A DNA stretch of 64,000 bases from Andreprevotia sp. IGB-42 (GTDB lineage Bacteria > Pseudomonadota > Gammaproteobacteria > Burkholderiales > Chitinibacteraceae), in NCBI RefSeq assembly GCF_009848685.1, contig NZ_WXTX01000004.1, forward strand, positions 186,001-250,000, in the 5' to 3' direction. The notes beneath the pieces were generated by a model, which did no database searches, was not told the DNA's origin, and saw nothing but the letters and a program-made list of their open reading frames with translations. Below are positions 1-9,597 of this stretch, piece after piece. Position 1 is the first letter of the stretch. Each line of letters starts with the position of its first letter. Position numbers and translations under genes: made by a program.

Positions 1-2070
1 CAGCAGGAGCGTGCCGCGCCCGGCGGGGTACTGGATGTGGCTACCGACCGTGGTACGCGCATCACCGCTTTCGGCCCCGGCTATATCGACCGCAGCCTGG
101 AAAAAATCGTCGGCGTGCAAACCGATGCGCCACTCAGGCGCGCCATCTTTCCCAATACCGGCCTGCGCATGGTGCAGGCCGCATTGCACGAGATAGGCCG
201 TGATCTGGACCCGGCGATCGAAACCATCTACCAGCATTACCGCAAGGATCACAACAGCGCGGTATTCGATGCCTACAACCCGCTGATCCGTGCCTGCCGC
301 TCCTCCGGCATCATCACCGGCCTGCCCGATGCCTACGGCCGTGGCCGCATCATCGGTGACTATCGCCGCGTGGCGCTGTACGGGGTGGATGCGCTGGTGG
401 CCTTCAAGGAAAGCGACAAGGCCGCGACCGACGATCTGGACTTCACCGAGGACGTGCTGCGGCTGCGTGAAGAAATGTCCGAACAGATCCGCGCACTGCA
501 CGAACTCAAGGCCATGGCGGCCAGCTATGGTTTCGATATCGGCAGCCCCGCCACCACGGCCCAGGAAGCCACGCAGTGGCTGTACTTCGGCTACCTGGCG
601 GCAGTGAAAGAGCAGAACGGCGCCGCGATGTCGCTGGGCAGGGTATCCACCTTCCTGGATATCTATTTCGAACGAGATCTGGCCGCAGGCGTTTTGGACG
701 AAACCACCGCGCAGGAGCTGATCGACGATCTGGTGATCAAGCTGCGCATCGTGCGCTTCCTGCGTACCGAGGAATACAACAGCCTGTATTCCGGCGACCC
801 GACCTGGGTGACCGAAGCCATCGGCGGCATGGGCAAGGACGGCCGTACGCTGGTCAGCAAAACCAGTTTCCGCTTCCTGAACACGCTGTTCAATCTGGGA
901 GCCGCACCGGAGCCCAATCTCACCGTGCTGTGGTCCAGCGCGCTGCCACGTGGTTTCAAGGATTTCTGTGCCCGGGTCTCGATCGAAACCAGTTCGATCC
1001 AGTATGAATCGGACGATCAGATGCGCCCGCAATGGGGGGACGACTACGGCATTGCCTGCTGCGTTTCGGCCATGGCCATCGGCAAGCAGATGCAGTTTTT
1101 CGGTGCCCGCTGCAACCTGGCCAAGGCCTTGCTGTATGCCATCAATGGCGGCGTGGATGAAAAAACCGGTCAGCGCGTGGTGCCCGGCTTCGAGCCCATC
1201 ACCGGCGACTATCTCGATTTCGATACCGTGGTCACGCGTTTCGAGGCCATGCTGGACTGGCTGGCGCAAACCTATGTGAAGGCACTCAACGCCATCCACT
1301 ACATGCACGACAAATACGCGTACGAGCGCATCGAGATGGCGCTGCACGACCGCGACATCCTGCGCACCATGGCATGCGGCATCGCCGGCTTGTCAGTGGC
1401 GGCCGATTCGCTGTCCGCCATCAAGTACGCCAAGGTAAAGGCTATCCGCAACGAGGCCGGCATCGCCGTCGACTTCGCCATCGACGGCAGCTACCCCGCA
1501 TTCGGCAACAACGACGACCGGGTGGATAACCTGGCGGTGTGGCTGACCGAAACCTTCATGCGCAAGATCCGCCAGCACCCGACCTACCGCAATGCGATGC
1601 CGACCCAATCGGTACTGACCATCACCTCCAATGTGGTGTACGGCAAGAAAACCGGCAATACGCCGGATGGCCGCCGGGATGGCGCACCGTTCGCACCGGG
1701 TGCCAACCCGATGAATGGCCGCGACCAGTCCGGCTTCGTCGCGGCAGGGGCTTCGGTTGCCAAGCTGCCCTACGCGGCGGCGCTGGATGGCATCAGCTGG
1801 ACCGCCTCGGCCACGCCGGATGCCCTCGGCCATACCGGAGCAGACCGCATCGCCAACCTGACCAACTGCCTGGATGGCTTCTGCAATGCCAGCGGCTTCC
1901 ATATCAACGTCAACGTGCTGAACCGCGACACGCTGCTGGACGCCATGGCTCACCCGGAGCAATACCCGCAACTGACCATCCGCGTGTCCGGCTATGCAGT
2001 CAACTTCATCAAGCTCAGCCGCGAACAGCAGCTGGATGTGATCAACCGCACTTTCCACCAGCACGCCTGA
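1..2070 (+). CDS. pflB: Formate C-acetyltransferase (pyruvate formate-lyase), 5' end missing
   Basis: Glycyl-radical enzyme that converts pyruvate and CoA to formate and acetyl-CoA in anaerobic fermentation (cytoplasm). The frame is open to the window edge, so about 70 N-terminal residues of the usual ~760 are missing. The two catalytic cysteines are at 1057-1062 (context GIACCVSAM). The glycyl-radical loop RVSGYAV lies near the C-terminus, with the radical Gly codon at 1990-1992. The long conserved stretch [17 protein letters not shown] is present. The activase gene follows about 100 bp downstream and adhE after that, which gives a complete pyruvate-to-ethanol/formate branch. Its promoter is outside the window. 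Identity is close to certain; the 5' end is not visible. Confidence 0.97.
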   Translation, partial: QQERAAPGGVLDVATDRGTRITAFGPGYIDRSLEKIVGVQTDAPLRRAIFPNTGLRMVQAALHEIGRDLDPAIETIYQHYRKDHNSAVFDAYNPLIRACRSSGIITGLPDAYGRGRIIGDYRRVALYGVDALVAFKESDKAATDDLDFTEDVLRLREEMSEQIRALHELKAMAASYGFDIGSPATTAQEATQWLYFGYLAAVKEQNGAAMSLGRVSTFLDIYFERDLAAGVLDETTAQELIDDLVIKLRIVRFLRTEEYNSLYSGDPTWVTEAIGGMGKDGRTLVSKTSFRFLNTLFNLGAAPEPNLTVLWSSALPRGFKDFCARVSIETSSIQYESDDQMRPQWGDDYGIACCVSAMAIGKQMQFFGARCNLAKALLYAINGGVDEKTGQRVVPGFEPITGDYLDFDTVVTRFEAMLDWLAQTYVKALNAIHYMHDKYAYERIEMALHDRDILRTMACGIAGLSVAADSLSAIKYAKVKAIRNEAGIAVDFAIDGSYPAFGNNDDRVDNLAVWLTETFMRKIRQHPTYRNAMPTQSVLTITSNVVYGKKTGNTPDGRRDGAPFAPGANPMNGRDQSGFVAAGASVAKLPYAAALDGISWTASATPDALGHTGADRIANLTNCLDGFCNASGFHINVNVLNRDTLLDAMAHPEQYPQLTIRVSGYAVNFIKLSREQQLDVINRTFHQHA

Positions 2071-2172
2071 GCGCGTGATGCCATGTGCCAGCATGCCTGC
2101 CCGGCGTGCGGCCCGCCATGATCGATGTGGCGGGGCCTCGCCTGCAGCTGCCGGCCGGAACAGGAGCCCTGC

Positions 2173-2997
2173 ATGTTCACCGCCACTGCAATGCCGACAA
2201 AATCGCCTTTCCCCTCAGGCAAATTCGCCGCTGCCACGCTGGACCAGGACGGCCATCGATGCGGCTACGTCCACTCGGTGGAAACGGGCGCCGCGGTGGA
2301 CGGGCCGGGCGTGCGCTTCGTGCTGTTCCTGTCGGGCTGCCAGTTCCGCTGCCTGTATTGCCACAACCCCGATACCTGGAAATTGCACAACGGCATGCTG
2401 CTCACCGTGGATGACGTGGTAGCGCAGATCGGCAGCTACGCGCCCTTCCTGCGGCTGGCCGGTGGGCTGACCATTTCCGGTGGCGAACCGCTGCTGCAGG
2501 CCGGCTTCGTGCGCGAGGTGTTCACCCAGGTAAAGCAGCGCCACGGGCTGCATACCACGCTGGACACGCAAGGCTTCCTGGCAACCCGGCTGCCGGATAG
2601 CTGGTTCGACCCGGTAGACCTGGTGTTGCTGGACATCAAGCATATCGACGCCGCGCGCTACCGGCAGATCACCGGCCAGCCGCTGCAACCCACGCTGGAT
2701 TTTGCCGCGCGCCTGATCCGGTTGGGCAAGCCCTTCTGGGTGCGCTACGTGCTGGTGCCGGGCCTCACCGACGATGCCGCCCATATCGCGCAACTGGCCG
2801 GCCACCTGCAGGCATTGGCATCGCAAAGGCCGGGTTGCCTGCAACGCGTGGAGGTGCTGCCCTTTCACAAGATGGGCGAAACCAAATGGCAGGCGCTGGG
2901 GCTGCGCTACTCGCTGACCAGCACCCCGGAGCCCTCGCCGGCGGCCGTCGATGCCGCGCGCGCCATTTTCAGCGCCCATGGCCTGGCATGTTGCTGA
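2173..2997 (+). CDS. pflA: Pyruvate formate-lyase activating enzyme (radical SAM)
   Basis: Radical SAM activase that makes the glycyl radical on PflB with SAM and a [4Fe-4S] cluster. The cluster motif CxxxCxxC is seen as CQFRCLYC followed by HNPDTW, and the glycine-rich SAM-binding stretch TISGGEPLLQ follows. I place the start at the ATG at 2173 because aggag (2162-2166) sits six bases upstream; an earlier ATG at 2125 would add 16 residues without a good ribosome site. That gives 274 residues, slightly longer than the E. coli enzyme (~246) through an N-terminal extension of about 30 residues before the conserved GYVHSVET. It follows pflB on the same strand and is probably cotranscribed. Confidence 0.95.
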   Translation: MFTATAMPTKSPFPSGKFAAATLDQDGHRCGYVHSVETGAAVDGPGVRFVLFLSGCQFRCLYCHNPDTWKLHNGMLLTVDDVVAQIGSYAPFLRLAGGLTISGGEPLLQAGFVREVFTQVKQRHGLHTTLDTQGFLATRLPDSWFDPVDLVLLDIKHIDAARYRQITGQPLQPTLDFAARLIRLGKPFWVRYVLVPGLTDDAAHIAQLAGHLQALASQRPGCLQRVEVLPFHKMGETKWQALGLRYSLTSTPEPSPAAVDAARAIFSAHGLACC

Positions 2998-3037
2998 CCG
3001 ACCGGCCAGCGCAGTGGCATAAATACCGCTGCCGCCC

Positions 3038-3051
3038 TTGACCTGGATCAA
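3038..3051 (+). promoter_or_regulatory. FNR-type box in the adhE promoter
   Basis: TTGACCTGGATCAA matches the FNR consensus TTGAT-N4-ATCAA at 9 of 10 fixed bases. A -10-like TAATCT lies at 3074-3079. If transcription starts about seven bases after it (~3086), the box is centred at about -41.5, the usual class II activation position. This fits anaerobic induction of adhE separately from pflBA. Confidence 0.6.
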
Positions 3052-3111
3052 GCCGCGGCAACGCCACCGGCCGTAATCTGGCTGTGAGACCCAAGCTCAC
3101 TGGAGATTGCA

Positions 3112-5757
3112 ATGGTTACCCGCACCGCACAGGAACTCGATGCCCTGATTGCCCGCGTCAAGCAGGCCCAGCAGGTTTTTTCCACCTTCAGCCAGGCGCA
3201 GGTGGACGATATCTTCCGTGCCGCGGCATTTGCGGCGGCCGATGCGCGCATTCCGCTGGCCAAGCTGGCGGTGCAGGAAACCGGCATGGGCGTACTGGAA
3301 GACAAGGTGGTGAAAAACCACTTTGCCTCCGAATACATCTACAACAAGTACAAGGATGACAAGACCTGCGGCATCCTCAGCGAAGACGACGCCTTCGGCA
3401 CCATCACCATCGCCGAACCGGTGGGCCTGATCTGCGGCATCATCCCCACCACCAATCCGACTTCGACGGCGATCTTCAAGGCGCTGATCGCGCTGAAGAC
3501 CCGCAATGGCATCATTTTCAGCCCGCACCCGCGCGCGCGGCAGGCCACCTGTGAAGCCGCGCGGCTGATCCTGGCCGCCGCCGTCGCTGCCGGCGCCCCC
3601 GCCGATATCATCGGCTGGATCGACGAACCATCGGTTGCGCTATCCGAGCAACTGATGCACCACCCGGACATCAATCTCATTCTCGCCACCGGCGGCCCCG
3701 GCATGGTGCGCGCCGCCTATTCGAGCGGCAAGCCGGCCATCGGCGTCGGCGCCGGCAACACCCCGGCGGTGATCGACGAAACCGCGGATATCAAGCGCGC
3801 AGTGGCCTCCATCCTGATGTCCAAGACCTTCGACAACGGCGTGGTGTGCGCGTCGGAACAGGCGGTGATCGTGGTAGACAAGGTCTACCGGGCAGTACGC
3901 GAACGCTTTATCGGTGCCGGCGGCCATGTGCTCTCGGCCGCGGAATGCCAGGCCGTCAGCAAGGTGATCCTGCATGAAGGTGTACTCAACAGCGCCATCG
4001 TCGGCCAGAGCGCAGTGCAGATTGCCGCCATGGCCGGTATCCAGGTGCCGCCCTATACCAAGGTGCTGATCGGCGAAGTCAGCGAAATCAATGCCGGCGA
4101 AGCCTTTGCGCATGAAAAACTCAGCCCCACGCTGGGCATGTACCGCGCCCGCGATTTCGAGCACGCGGTGGAACAGGCCGAGGCGCTGGTGGCACTGGGC
4201 GGCATCGGCCATACCGCATCGCTGTATACCGATCAGGACTTGCAGCCCGAGCGCGTGCATTACTTCGGCCAGCGCATGAAAACCGCGCGCATTCTGATCA
4301 ACACGCCCTCCAGCCAGGGCGGCATCGGCGACCTGTACAACTTTGCGCTGGCCCCGTCACTGACACTGGGCTGCGGCTCCTGGGGCGGCAACTCGATCTC
4401 GGAAAACGTCGGCCCGCAGCATCTGATCAACAAGAAGACCGTGGCCAAGCGCGCCGAGAACATGCTGTGGCACAAGCTGCCCGGCAGCATCTACTTCCGT
4501 CGCGGCAGCCTGCCGTTTGCGCTGGAAGAACTGAAGCACAAGCAGCGTGCGGTGATCGTTACCGGCCGCTACCTGTTCGATAACGGCTATTGCGACACCA
4601 CCATCGCCACGCTGAAGAAGCTGGGGCTGCAAGTGGAAGTGTTCTACGGCGTAGAGGCGGACCCGACGCTGGCGGTGGTGCGCGAAGGCGTGCGCGTGCT
4701 GGATGCCTTCAAGCCGGACGTGATCATTGCGCTGGGCGGTGGCAGCCCGATGGATGCCGCCAAGATCATGTGGGTGATGTACGAGCATCCGGATGTGCAC
4801 TTCCAGGACCTGGCACTGCGCTTCATGGACATCCGCAAGCGCATCTACCATTTTCCCAAGCTGGGGCAGAAGGCCAGCCTGGTCGCCATCCCCACCACCT
4901 CCGGCACCGGCTCCGAAGTCACGCCATTTGCCGTGGTCACCGATGAAGCCACCGGCATCAAATACCCGATTGCCGATTACGAGCTGACGCCCGACATCGC
5001 CATCGTCGATCCGGACCTCGTAATGGACATGCCCAAGAGCCTGACCGCGTACGGAGGGATCGATGCCGTCACGCACGGGCTGGAAGCCTATGTGTCGGTG
5101 ATGGCAAACGAGTATGCCGATGCACAGGCATTGCAGGCACTGGCCTTGCTCAAAGGCCACCTGCCCTCGGCCTACCTGAACGGTGCGCGTGATCCGAAAG
5201 CGCGCGAAGCGGTGCATAACGCCGCCACCATAGCCGGCATTGCCTTTGCCAATGCCTTCCTCGGGGTATGCCACAGCATGGCGCACAAGCTCGGCGCCGA
5301 ATTCCACCTGGCGCATGGCCTGGCCAATGCACTGCTGATCAGCAACGTGATCCGCTATAACGCCGCAGACATCCCGACCAAGCAGACCTCGTTCAGTCAG
5401 TATGACCGGCCGCAGGCCAAGTGCCGCTACGCCGAAATCGCCCGCCACCTCGGCTTGCCCGCCAAGACGCATGAGCAAGGCGTGGCCAGCCTGATCCAGT
5501 GGGTGGAAGAGCTCAAGACCACGCTGGCGATTCCCGCTTCGATCCGCGATGCCGGCGTACCGGAGCAGGACTTCCTCGACCAGCTCGACCAGTTGGCAGA
5601 AGGCGCGTTCGACGACCAGTGCACCGGCGCCAATCCGCGCTTTCCATTGATCAGCGAACTGCGCCAACTGCTGCTGGACAGCTACTACGGCCGGCCCTAC
5701 CAGGAAAGCTATCAACGGGCGGAAGCAGAAGCCATCAAGCAGGAAAGCGTAGCCTGA
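3112..5757 (+). CDS. adhE: Bifunctional acetaldehyde-CoA / alcohol dehydrogenase
   Basis: 881 residues, the usual AdhE length. The N-terminal half (about 1-440) is an acylating aldehyde dehydrogenase that reduces acetyl-CoA to acetaldehyde; its nucleophile is the Cys in GVVCASEQAV. The C-terminal half (about 450-870) is an iron-dependent alcohol dehydrogenase with the NAD-binding GGGSPMDAAK, GTGSEVTPFAVVTD, and the metal-binding HGLEAY and CHSMAHKLGAEFHLAHG histidines. A ggag site precedes the ATG. The FNR-type box upstream predicts anaerobic expression. Together with PflB/PflA it disposes of pyruvate as formate and ethanol and regenerates NAD+. AdhE forms spirosomes in other bacteria; nothing here argues against that. 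Confidence 0.97.
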   Translation: MVTRTAQELDALIARVKQAQQVFSTFSQAQVDDIFRAAAFAAADARIPLAKLAVQETGMGVLEDKVVKNHFASEYIYNKYKDDKTCGILSEDDAFGTITIAEPVGLICGIIPTTNPTSTAIFKALIALKTRNGIIFSPHPRARQATCEAARLILAAAVAAGAPADIIGWIDEPSVALSEQLMHHPDINLILATGGPGMVRAAYSSGKPAIGVGAGNTPAVIDETADIKRAVASILMSKTFDNGVVCASEQAVIVVDKVYRAVRERFIGAGGHVLSAAECQAVSKVILHEGVLNSAIVGQSAVQIAAMAGIQVPPYTKVLIGEVSEINAGEAFAHEKLSPTLGMYRARDFEHAVEQAEALVALGGIGHTASLYTDQDLQPERVHYFGQRMKTARILINTPSSQGGIGDLYNFALAPSLTLGCGSWGGNSISENVGPQHLINKKTVAKRAENMLWHKLPGSIYFRRGSLPFALEELKHKQRAVIVTGRYLFDNGYCDTTIATLKKLGLQVEVFYGVEADPTLAVVREGVRVLDAFKPDVIIALGGGSPMDAAKIMWVMYEHPDVHFQDLALRFMDIRKRIYHFPKLGQKASLVAIPTTSGTGSEVTPFAVVTDEATGIKYPIADYELTPDIAIVDPDLVMDMPKSLTAYGGIDAVTHGLEAYVSVMANEYADAQALQALALLKGHLPSAYLNGARDPKAREAVHNAATIAGIAFANAFLGVCHSMAHKLGAEFHLAHGLANALLISNVIRYNAADIPTKQTSFSQYDRPQAKCRYAEIARHLGLPAKTHEQGVASLIQWVEELKTTLAIPASIRDAGVPEQDFLDQLDQLAEGAFDDQCTGANPRFPLISELRQLLLDSYYGRPYQESYQRAEAEAIKQESVA

Positions 5758-5821
5758 GCATCGGCGGAACGGCCTTTGGGCAATGCAGCCCCGGGGCCAA
5801 TCCGCACGGCGTAGAAGACAA

Positions 5822-5846
5822 CCGGTAGCGCAATGCGCGCTACCGG
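5822..5846 (+). terminator. Perfect hairpin downstream of adhE
   Basis: A perfect 10-bp stem (CCGGTAGCGC with GCGCTACCGG) and a 5-base loop, 64 bp after the adhE stop. There is no strong T-run after it, so it may be a weak terminator or an mRNA 3'-end stabiliser. Confidence 0.45.
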
Positions 5847-6057
5847 CAAGCGTTTGATGCCAGGCTGGCGGTGAGCATTCAACTGCACCACCGCACTTCA
5901 CCCACACCTTGCAGCTCCGCCATACCTGTCCATCCAGCGCTTGACGGGCGCACCTTCCCGCATGGCGTACCCGACGATTTTGCGCCAATGCCCTGCCGCT
6001 CCCCTCAAAACACATCACGCTCTCGACCAGACACTTCATCTTTGTCGTCGATTGCCA
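5847..6057. other. Intergenic stretch, nothing recognised
   Basis: Between the adhE hairpin and the next promoter I see no supported gene. Short open frames here lack a ribosome site and family features. Confidence 0.5.
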
Positions 6058-6086
6058 TTGACATGTCACCACGTGGTGACTAACGT
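6058..6086 (+). promoter_or_regulatory. Sigma-70 promoter with palindromic operator in the spacer
   Basis: A perfect -35 TTGACA (6058-6063) is followed 17 bp later by a -10-like TAACGT (6081-6086). The spacer is almost entirely a perfect 16-bp palindrome, GTCACCACGTGGTGAC (6065-6080). A repressor bound there would block RNA polymerase directly. The TetR-family gene that follows the nitroreductase-like gene is the obvious candidate. Confidence 0.6.
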
Positions 6087-6119
6087 ATGCCTATCCATCC
6101 AACAGCAGGGAATTGCATC

Positions 6120-7280
6120 ATGGACAGGCGACAGTTTTTGCGGATTGCAGGCGGTGGCATCGTGCTGGCAGCGGGAGCAGGCGTGGCAGGATGTACTTCG
6201 AACCCACCAGATGAAGCCATTGTCGCGTGGCAGGGCCCGCGTGCTGAAACCGATGTGCGGCGCTGGGTGCTGGGCTACGCCATCCTTGCGCCGCACTCCC
6301 ATAATCTGCAGTCGTGGCTGGTGGACCTGAGTGTGCCGGACGAAATCACGCTGCGTTGCGATCTGAACCGGCTGCTGCCGGAAACCGATCCTTACTCGCG
6401 ACAGATCATGATGAGCCACGGCACATTCCTCGAGCTGCTGGACCTTGCAGCGCGCGAACGCGGCCTGCGTGCCGACATTGCGCTGTTTCCCGAAGGCGCC
6501 TTCGGCCCGGAAAAACCCGATCAGCGCCCGGTGGCACGCATCCGACTCACCCCGGATGGCGCAGTCAAGCCTGACCCGCTGTTTGCTCAGATCCTGCAGC
6601 GCCACACCAACCGCCAAGCCTACGATGCCGCGCGCGCCGTGCCCGACAGCGCATGGCAGGCCATGGCGCAGGCAGCGCAACCGCACCCGCTGCGCTTCGG
6701 CTACGTGGGGCCGGAAGCACCGGTCGTCATCGCTCGCCACCGTGCCATCGCCGCCGAGGCCTGGCGTATTGAGCTCAGCACACCGCGCACGGTGATGGAG
6801 TCCTACCGCCTGCTGCGCATCGGCAACGAAGAAGTGGCCAGGCACCGCGATGGCATCACGCTGCTGGACCCGGAAGTGGTGTGGTTGAACCGGATGGGCA
6901 TGTTCGACCGCAGCAAGGCCCCGGCCCCGGACGACCTCGCCACTACCAGCCAGATCGAGGATTTCGGCCGCAAGCTCACCAGCACGCAGGGTTTCCTGTG
7001 GCTGGTCAGCGATGGCAACACGCGCGAAACGCAGATCAGCGCAGGCCGCGCCTACGTGCGTGTGCAACTGGCCGCCACTGCGCACGGCATCGCCATGCAG
7101 CCGTTACAACAGGCATTGCAGGAATACCCGGAGGTGGCACAGCCGTATCGCGGCATCCACCAACTGCTGCAAGCCACCCAGCCGGCACACACGGTGCAGA
7201 TGTGGGCACGCGTGGGCTACGCCCCTGCGGTATCGCCCGCCCCCCGCCGCGGCCTTGACGCGCAACTCGTGAAGCTTTAA
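6120..7280 (+). CDS. Tat-exported nitroreductase-like (Acg-type) flavoprotein, probable lipoprotein
   Basis: The N-terminus is a twin-arginine signal (MDRRQFLRIAGGG, then a hydrophobic stretch) ending in the lipobox-like VAGC, so the product is probably exported folded and lipid-anchored at Cys-22. The body (WVLGYAILAPHSHNLQSW and later WVARVGYAP-like end) resembles the Acg/nitroreductase family of periplasmic FMN proteins annotated as Tat-pathway signal proteins; substrate unknown. I chose the ATG at 6120 over one at 6087 because the Tat motif should sit at the extreme N-terminus. It lies just downstream of the operator-bearing promoter and ends five bases before a TetR gene, so regulation by that TetR is likely. 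Confidence 0.75.
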   Translation: MDRRQFLRIAGGGIVLAAGAGVAGCTSNPPDEAIVAWQGPRAETDVRRWVLGYAILAPHSHNLQSWLVDLSVPDEITLRCDLNRLLPETDPYSRQIMMSHGTFLELLDLAARERGLRADIALFPEGAFGPEKPDQRPVARIRLTPDGAVKPDPLFAQILQRHTNRQAYDAARAVPDSAWQAMAQAAQPHPLRFGYVGPEAPVVIARHRAIAAEAWRIELSTPRTVMESYRLLRIGNEEVARHRDGITLLDPEVVWLNRMGMFDRSKAPAPDDLATTSQIEDFGRKLTSTQGFLWLVSDGNTRETQISAGRAYVRVQLAATAHGIAMQPLQQALQEYPEVAQPYRGIHQLLQATQPAHTVQMWARVGYAPAVSPAPRRGLDAQLVKL

Positions 7281-7285
7281 ATCTG

Positions 7286-7951
7286 GTGGCCCATCTGCCG
7301 GGCCACCATCCCATGCCACCACCTGCCGAGCAGGACACCCCCAAGCCGACCCGCACCCGCGATCGCGCGGCCAGCGAAGAGCGCATCCTTGCCGCGGTCG
7401 GCACCGTACTGGCACGCGATGGCTTCGCGGCCATCGGCATCAACGCCATCGCGCGCGAAGCAGGCGTGGACAAGGTGCTGATCTATCGCTATTTCGGCGG
7501 CTTGCCCGAGCTGCTGCGGCTATGGGGCAGTAGCGGCCGCTTCTGGCCCACGATGGCTGAACTGGTGGGCACCGACAGCGCCGCCCTCGCCATGTTGCCG
7601 CTGGCAGAGCGCTACGCGCTGTTTTTCGATCGCTTCATCGACGCGCTGCGCAGCCGCCCGCTCACCATTGAAATCCTCGCTGCAGAAGTGGTCACCCGCA
7701 ACGAGCTGACCGCCATCCTGGAAACTGAACGCGAGCAATGGGGCATGCAAGTAGGGGCGTTGCTTGGTGGCGCCGAGGTGGACGCGAACCCGGCGCTGCG
7801 CGGCATCACGCTGCTGCTGATCGCCGGTGTGCAATACCTGCTGCTGCGCGCCCGCACCATACGCCGCTTTGGCGGGCAAGACCTGCACAGCGACGACACC
7901 TGGGCTGCGCTGAAGGCATCGGTCGCGCTGATGGCAAAACGGATCTGCTGA
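7286..7951 (+). CDS. TetR-family transcriptional regulator
   Basis: The helix-turn-helix region AREAGVDKVLIYRYFGGLPELL, preceded by RILAAVGTVLARDGF, is typical of TetR N-terminal DNA-binding domains. The C-terminal ligand domain is generic. The start is uncertain: GTG at 7286 and ATG at 7313 both lack a clear ribosome site. The GTG lies inside a small hairpin (about 7285-7307, arms GGTGGCCC/GGGCCACC). It is cotranscribed or nearly so with the nitroreductase-like gene. I infer that it binds the palindrome at 6065-6080 and senses a small molecule handled by the flavoprotein. Confidence 0.85.
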   Translation: MAHLPGHHPMPPPAEQDTPKPTRTRDRAASEERILAAVGTVLARDGFAAIGINAIAREAGVDKVLIYRYFGGLPELLRLWGSSGRFWPTMAELVGTDSAALAMLPLAERYALFFDRFIDALRSRPLTIEILAAEVVTRNELTAILETEREQWGMQVGALLGGAEVDANPALRGITLLLIAGVQYLLLRARTIRRFGGQDLHSDDTWAALKASVALMAKRIC

Positions 7952-7956
7952 TACGC

Positions 7957-8274
7957 ATGAAACCTCACACCCTTGTTCCCGCGCTGATCGCGATAACGCT
8001 TGCCGGCCTCGCATCCGCAGCAGATCAGGCTCCTGTCGTAAAACCCCGTGTGCCAACCACCGAGCAGGCATGCAAGGATTACGGTGGCCACTGGACACGT
8101 CTCGGTCTGAATATGCGCTGCGATATCGAAGCCCGGGATGCAGGCAAAACCTGCACAGATTCAGACCAGTGCCAGGGTGCCTGCCTTGCGCCCGAGAATG
8201 CTGCACCAGACGAGAATGTGATCGGCCAATGCTCCCTATTTATTCAATCAATATGGGCAGCATCGTGTTGGTGA
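7957..8274 (+). CDS. Small exported cysteine-rich protein, probably frameshifted near its end
   Basis: The start MKPHTLVPALIAITLAGLASA is a clear Sec signal peptide. The mature part holds paired cysteines (QACKDYGGHW, MRCDIEARDAGKTCTDSDQCQGACLAP), a pattern found in a widespread family of small exported proteins of unknown function. The reading ends at 8274 after GQCSLFIQS. A different forward frame continues from about 8241 with YSINMGSIVLVRHGKAYGII to a stop at 8309, which looks like the expected C-terminus, so an indel near 8236-8242 is likely. It follows the TetR gene by five bases. Confidence 0.6.
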   Translation: MKPHTLVPALIAITLAGLASAADQAPVVKPRVPTTEQACKDYGGHWTRLGLNMRCDIEARDAGKTCTDSDQCQGACLAPENAAPDENVIGQCSLFIQSIWAASCW

Positions 8275-8641
8275 GGCACGGCAAAGCTTATGGAATCATT
8301 GCCGAATAAGTGGCAATCAGCCACCGCCACCATCAGATGGCGGCTAATCGTGCACCCCTCGCCCCTTCTGCAGCTCAAACAGCTTGAGCTGCATGCGCGT
8401 GGCAACCGATCTTTACGGCGAGGATTTCAGCGCCCATGGGCGTATCCGGGTCCGGCTGGGCTCAATCCTTTCACCTGCGCCTTGCAGTAAATCGTGGTCT
8501 TGGATGCACGCGCTCAACAACATGAAAAATCCGGCACTGGATACTAAGGTTCAGCAACATCTCACCTCATGTGCGGTTTCACCGCCGCAGTGATTTATCC
8601 AGCGGGTGGCACCACATCCCTACTTTCGGAGGAAACTCGGC
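8275..8641. other. Intergenic stretch
   Basis: The first ~35 bases probably hold the out-of-frame tail of the preceding gene. The rest shows no supported gene. The final bases carry the strong ribosome site ggagga (8628-8633) of the next gene. Confidence 0.5.
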
Positions 8642-8992
8642 ATGAAACGACTTTTCCGGAACATCCTGTCCAGCAGCTTGTTTTTGCTGTCGGTAAGTGG
8701 CGTGATCGTCACCCAGGGCTGCGCCAGCGTGGAAGACCCGCGTGCCGTGGCGGCAAAAAATGATCCGGCGTTTTTTACCTGGTATATGCAACTGGCAAAG
8801 GAAATCCAGGCCGATCCGGAGTATCGCAAGCTGCCGCTGGACACCGATGAACAGGCCAACGAGTTCGTGCAGTGGCTACAGGACACCTACAATCACAAGC
8901 GCTCGGTTGAGGACTTTTCCAATTGGGCCAATAGCCGCTACCCCGGGCACCAGTATGAAATGACTTTCATCACCGAACGCCTGCCACGCTAA
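8642..8992 (+). CDS. Small exported protein, possible lipoprotein
   Basis: 116 residues. The N-terminus MKRLFRNILSSSLFLLSVSG is a signal peptide, and Cys in VTQGCAS could be lipidated, although Thr at -3 is not an ideal lipobox. The start is fixed by ggagga nine bases upstream. The mature part is acidic and rich in aromatic residues (YMQLAKEIQADPEYRKLP, FVQWLQDTYNHKRS). No family recognised. Confidence 0.65.
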   Translation: MKRLFRNILSSSLFLLSVSGVIVTQGCASVEDPRAVAAKNDPAFFTWYMQLAKEIQADPEYRKLPLDTDEQANEFVQWLQDTYNHKRSVEDFSNWANSRYPGHQYEMTFITERLPR

Positions 8993-9159
8993 GCAGCCAG
9001 ATTCTGCCGCCGGTACGGATCTGATCAAGAATCCGCCAGCGGGCGTCAGCCGAGGCCTGAGCATCAAGCGGGGCAAAGAGCATGCTCTGGCCCTGCAGCA
9101 CCAGATGCCGCAGGGATTGATGCCAACCTCACCGCTGCCTGCGCCAGCATGAAACCTGG

Positions 9160-9597
9160 TCAGGTCTGGCTGGCATAGTTCAGAGAATGCTCATCATCAG
9201 GATCAAGCACGGTCAGCACAAAATCTTCGGCCCGATCGAAGCTACCGAAAGCTGAGCGCACGCTTTGCGCCCGGACGACTTCGCCAACCAGCGCGAGAAG
9301 CGAAGTGGTCAGCTGCCTATCCCCATGCCATAGACGTTGCATTTCGCTACAGAAATCCGCAGCTTCGGGCCATTTTCCTTCGCTGAATTGCGAAACGTTG
9401 TAATGAGGCCATGCGGCGATATCCCGCTCATCACACGTATCTTCAGCGAGCAGCACGGAAAGCGCCAGCGTTCCATGCCATGGAAACACACTGATATCGA
9501 ACCGGCACATAGGCTTTCCCTTGAAGCGGACGGCCAGCTCCCGCGCCTTTGCGATCAGTGCGTGTTCAAGCTGATCATGAAGTTTCGATCCGTTCAT
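9160..9597 (-). CDS. Hypothetical protein
   Basis: 145 residues, soluble, no signal peptide. Visible features are an N-terminal amphipathic helix (LHDQLEHALIAKARELA), CRFDISVFPWHGTLALSVLL, and a WPHYNVSQFSEGKWPEA segment. The style resembles small immunity-like or DUF4303-like proteins, but I do not recognise a family. A weak ggaa lies upstream of the ATG. It is the only minus-strand gene for 26 kb, surrounded by plus-strand genes. Confidence 0.5.
   Translation of the reverse strand: MNGSKLHDQLEHALIAKARELAVRFKGKPMCRFDISVFPWHGTLALSVLLAEDTCDERDIAAWPHYNVSQFSEGKWPEAADFCSEMQRLWHGDRQLTTSLLALVGEVVRAQSVRSAFGSFDRAEDFVLTVLDPDDEHSLNYASQT

Noticed and set aside
4357-6072. Long minus-strand frame across adhE (571 codons)
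   Set aside because: Shadow of the well-supported adhE gene; high His/Gln/Arg composition typical of antisense frames in GC-rich DNA.
5941-6083. Small gene upstream of the Tat flavoprotein
   Set aside because: Overlaps the promoter/operator, no ribosome site.
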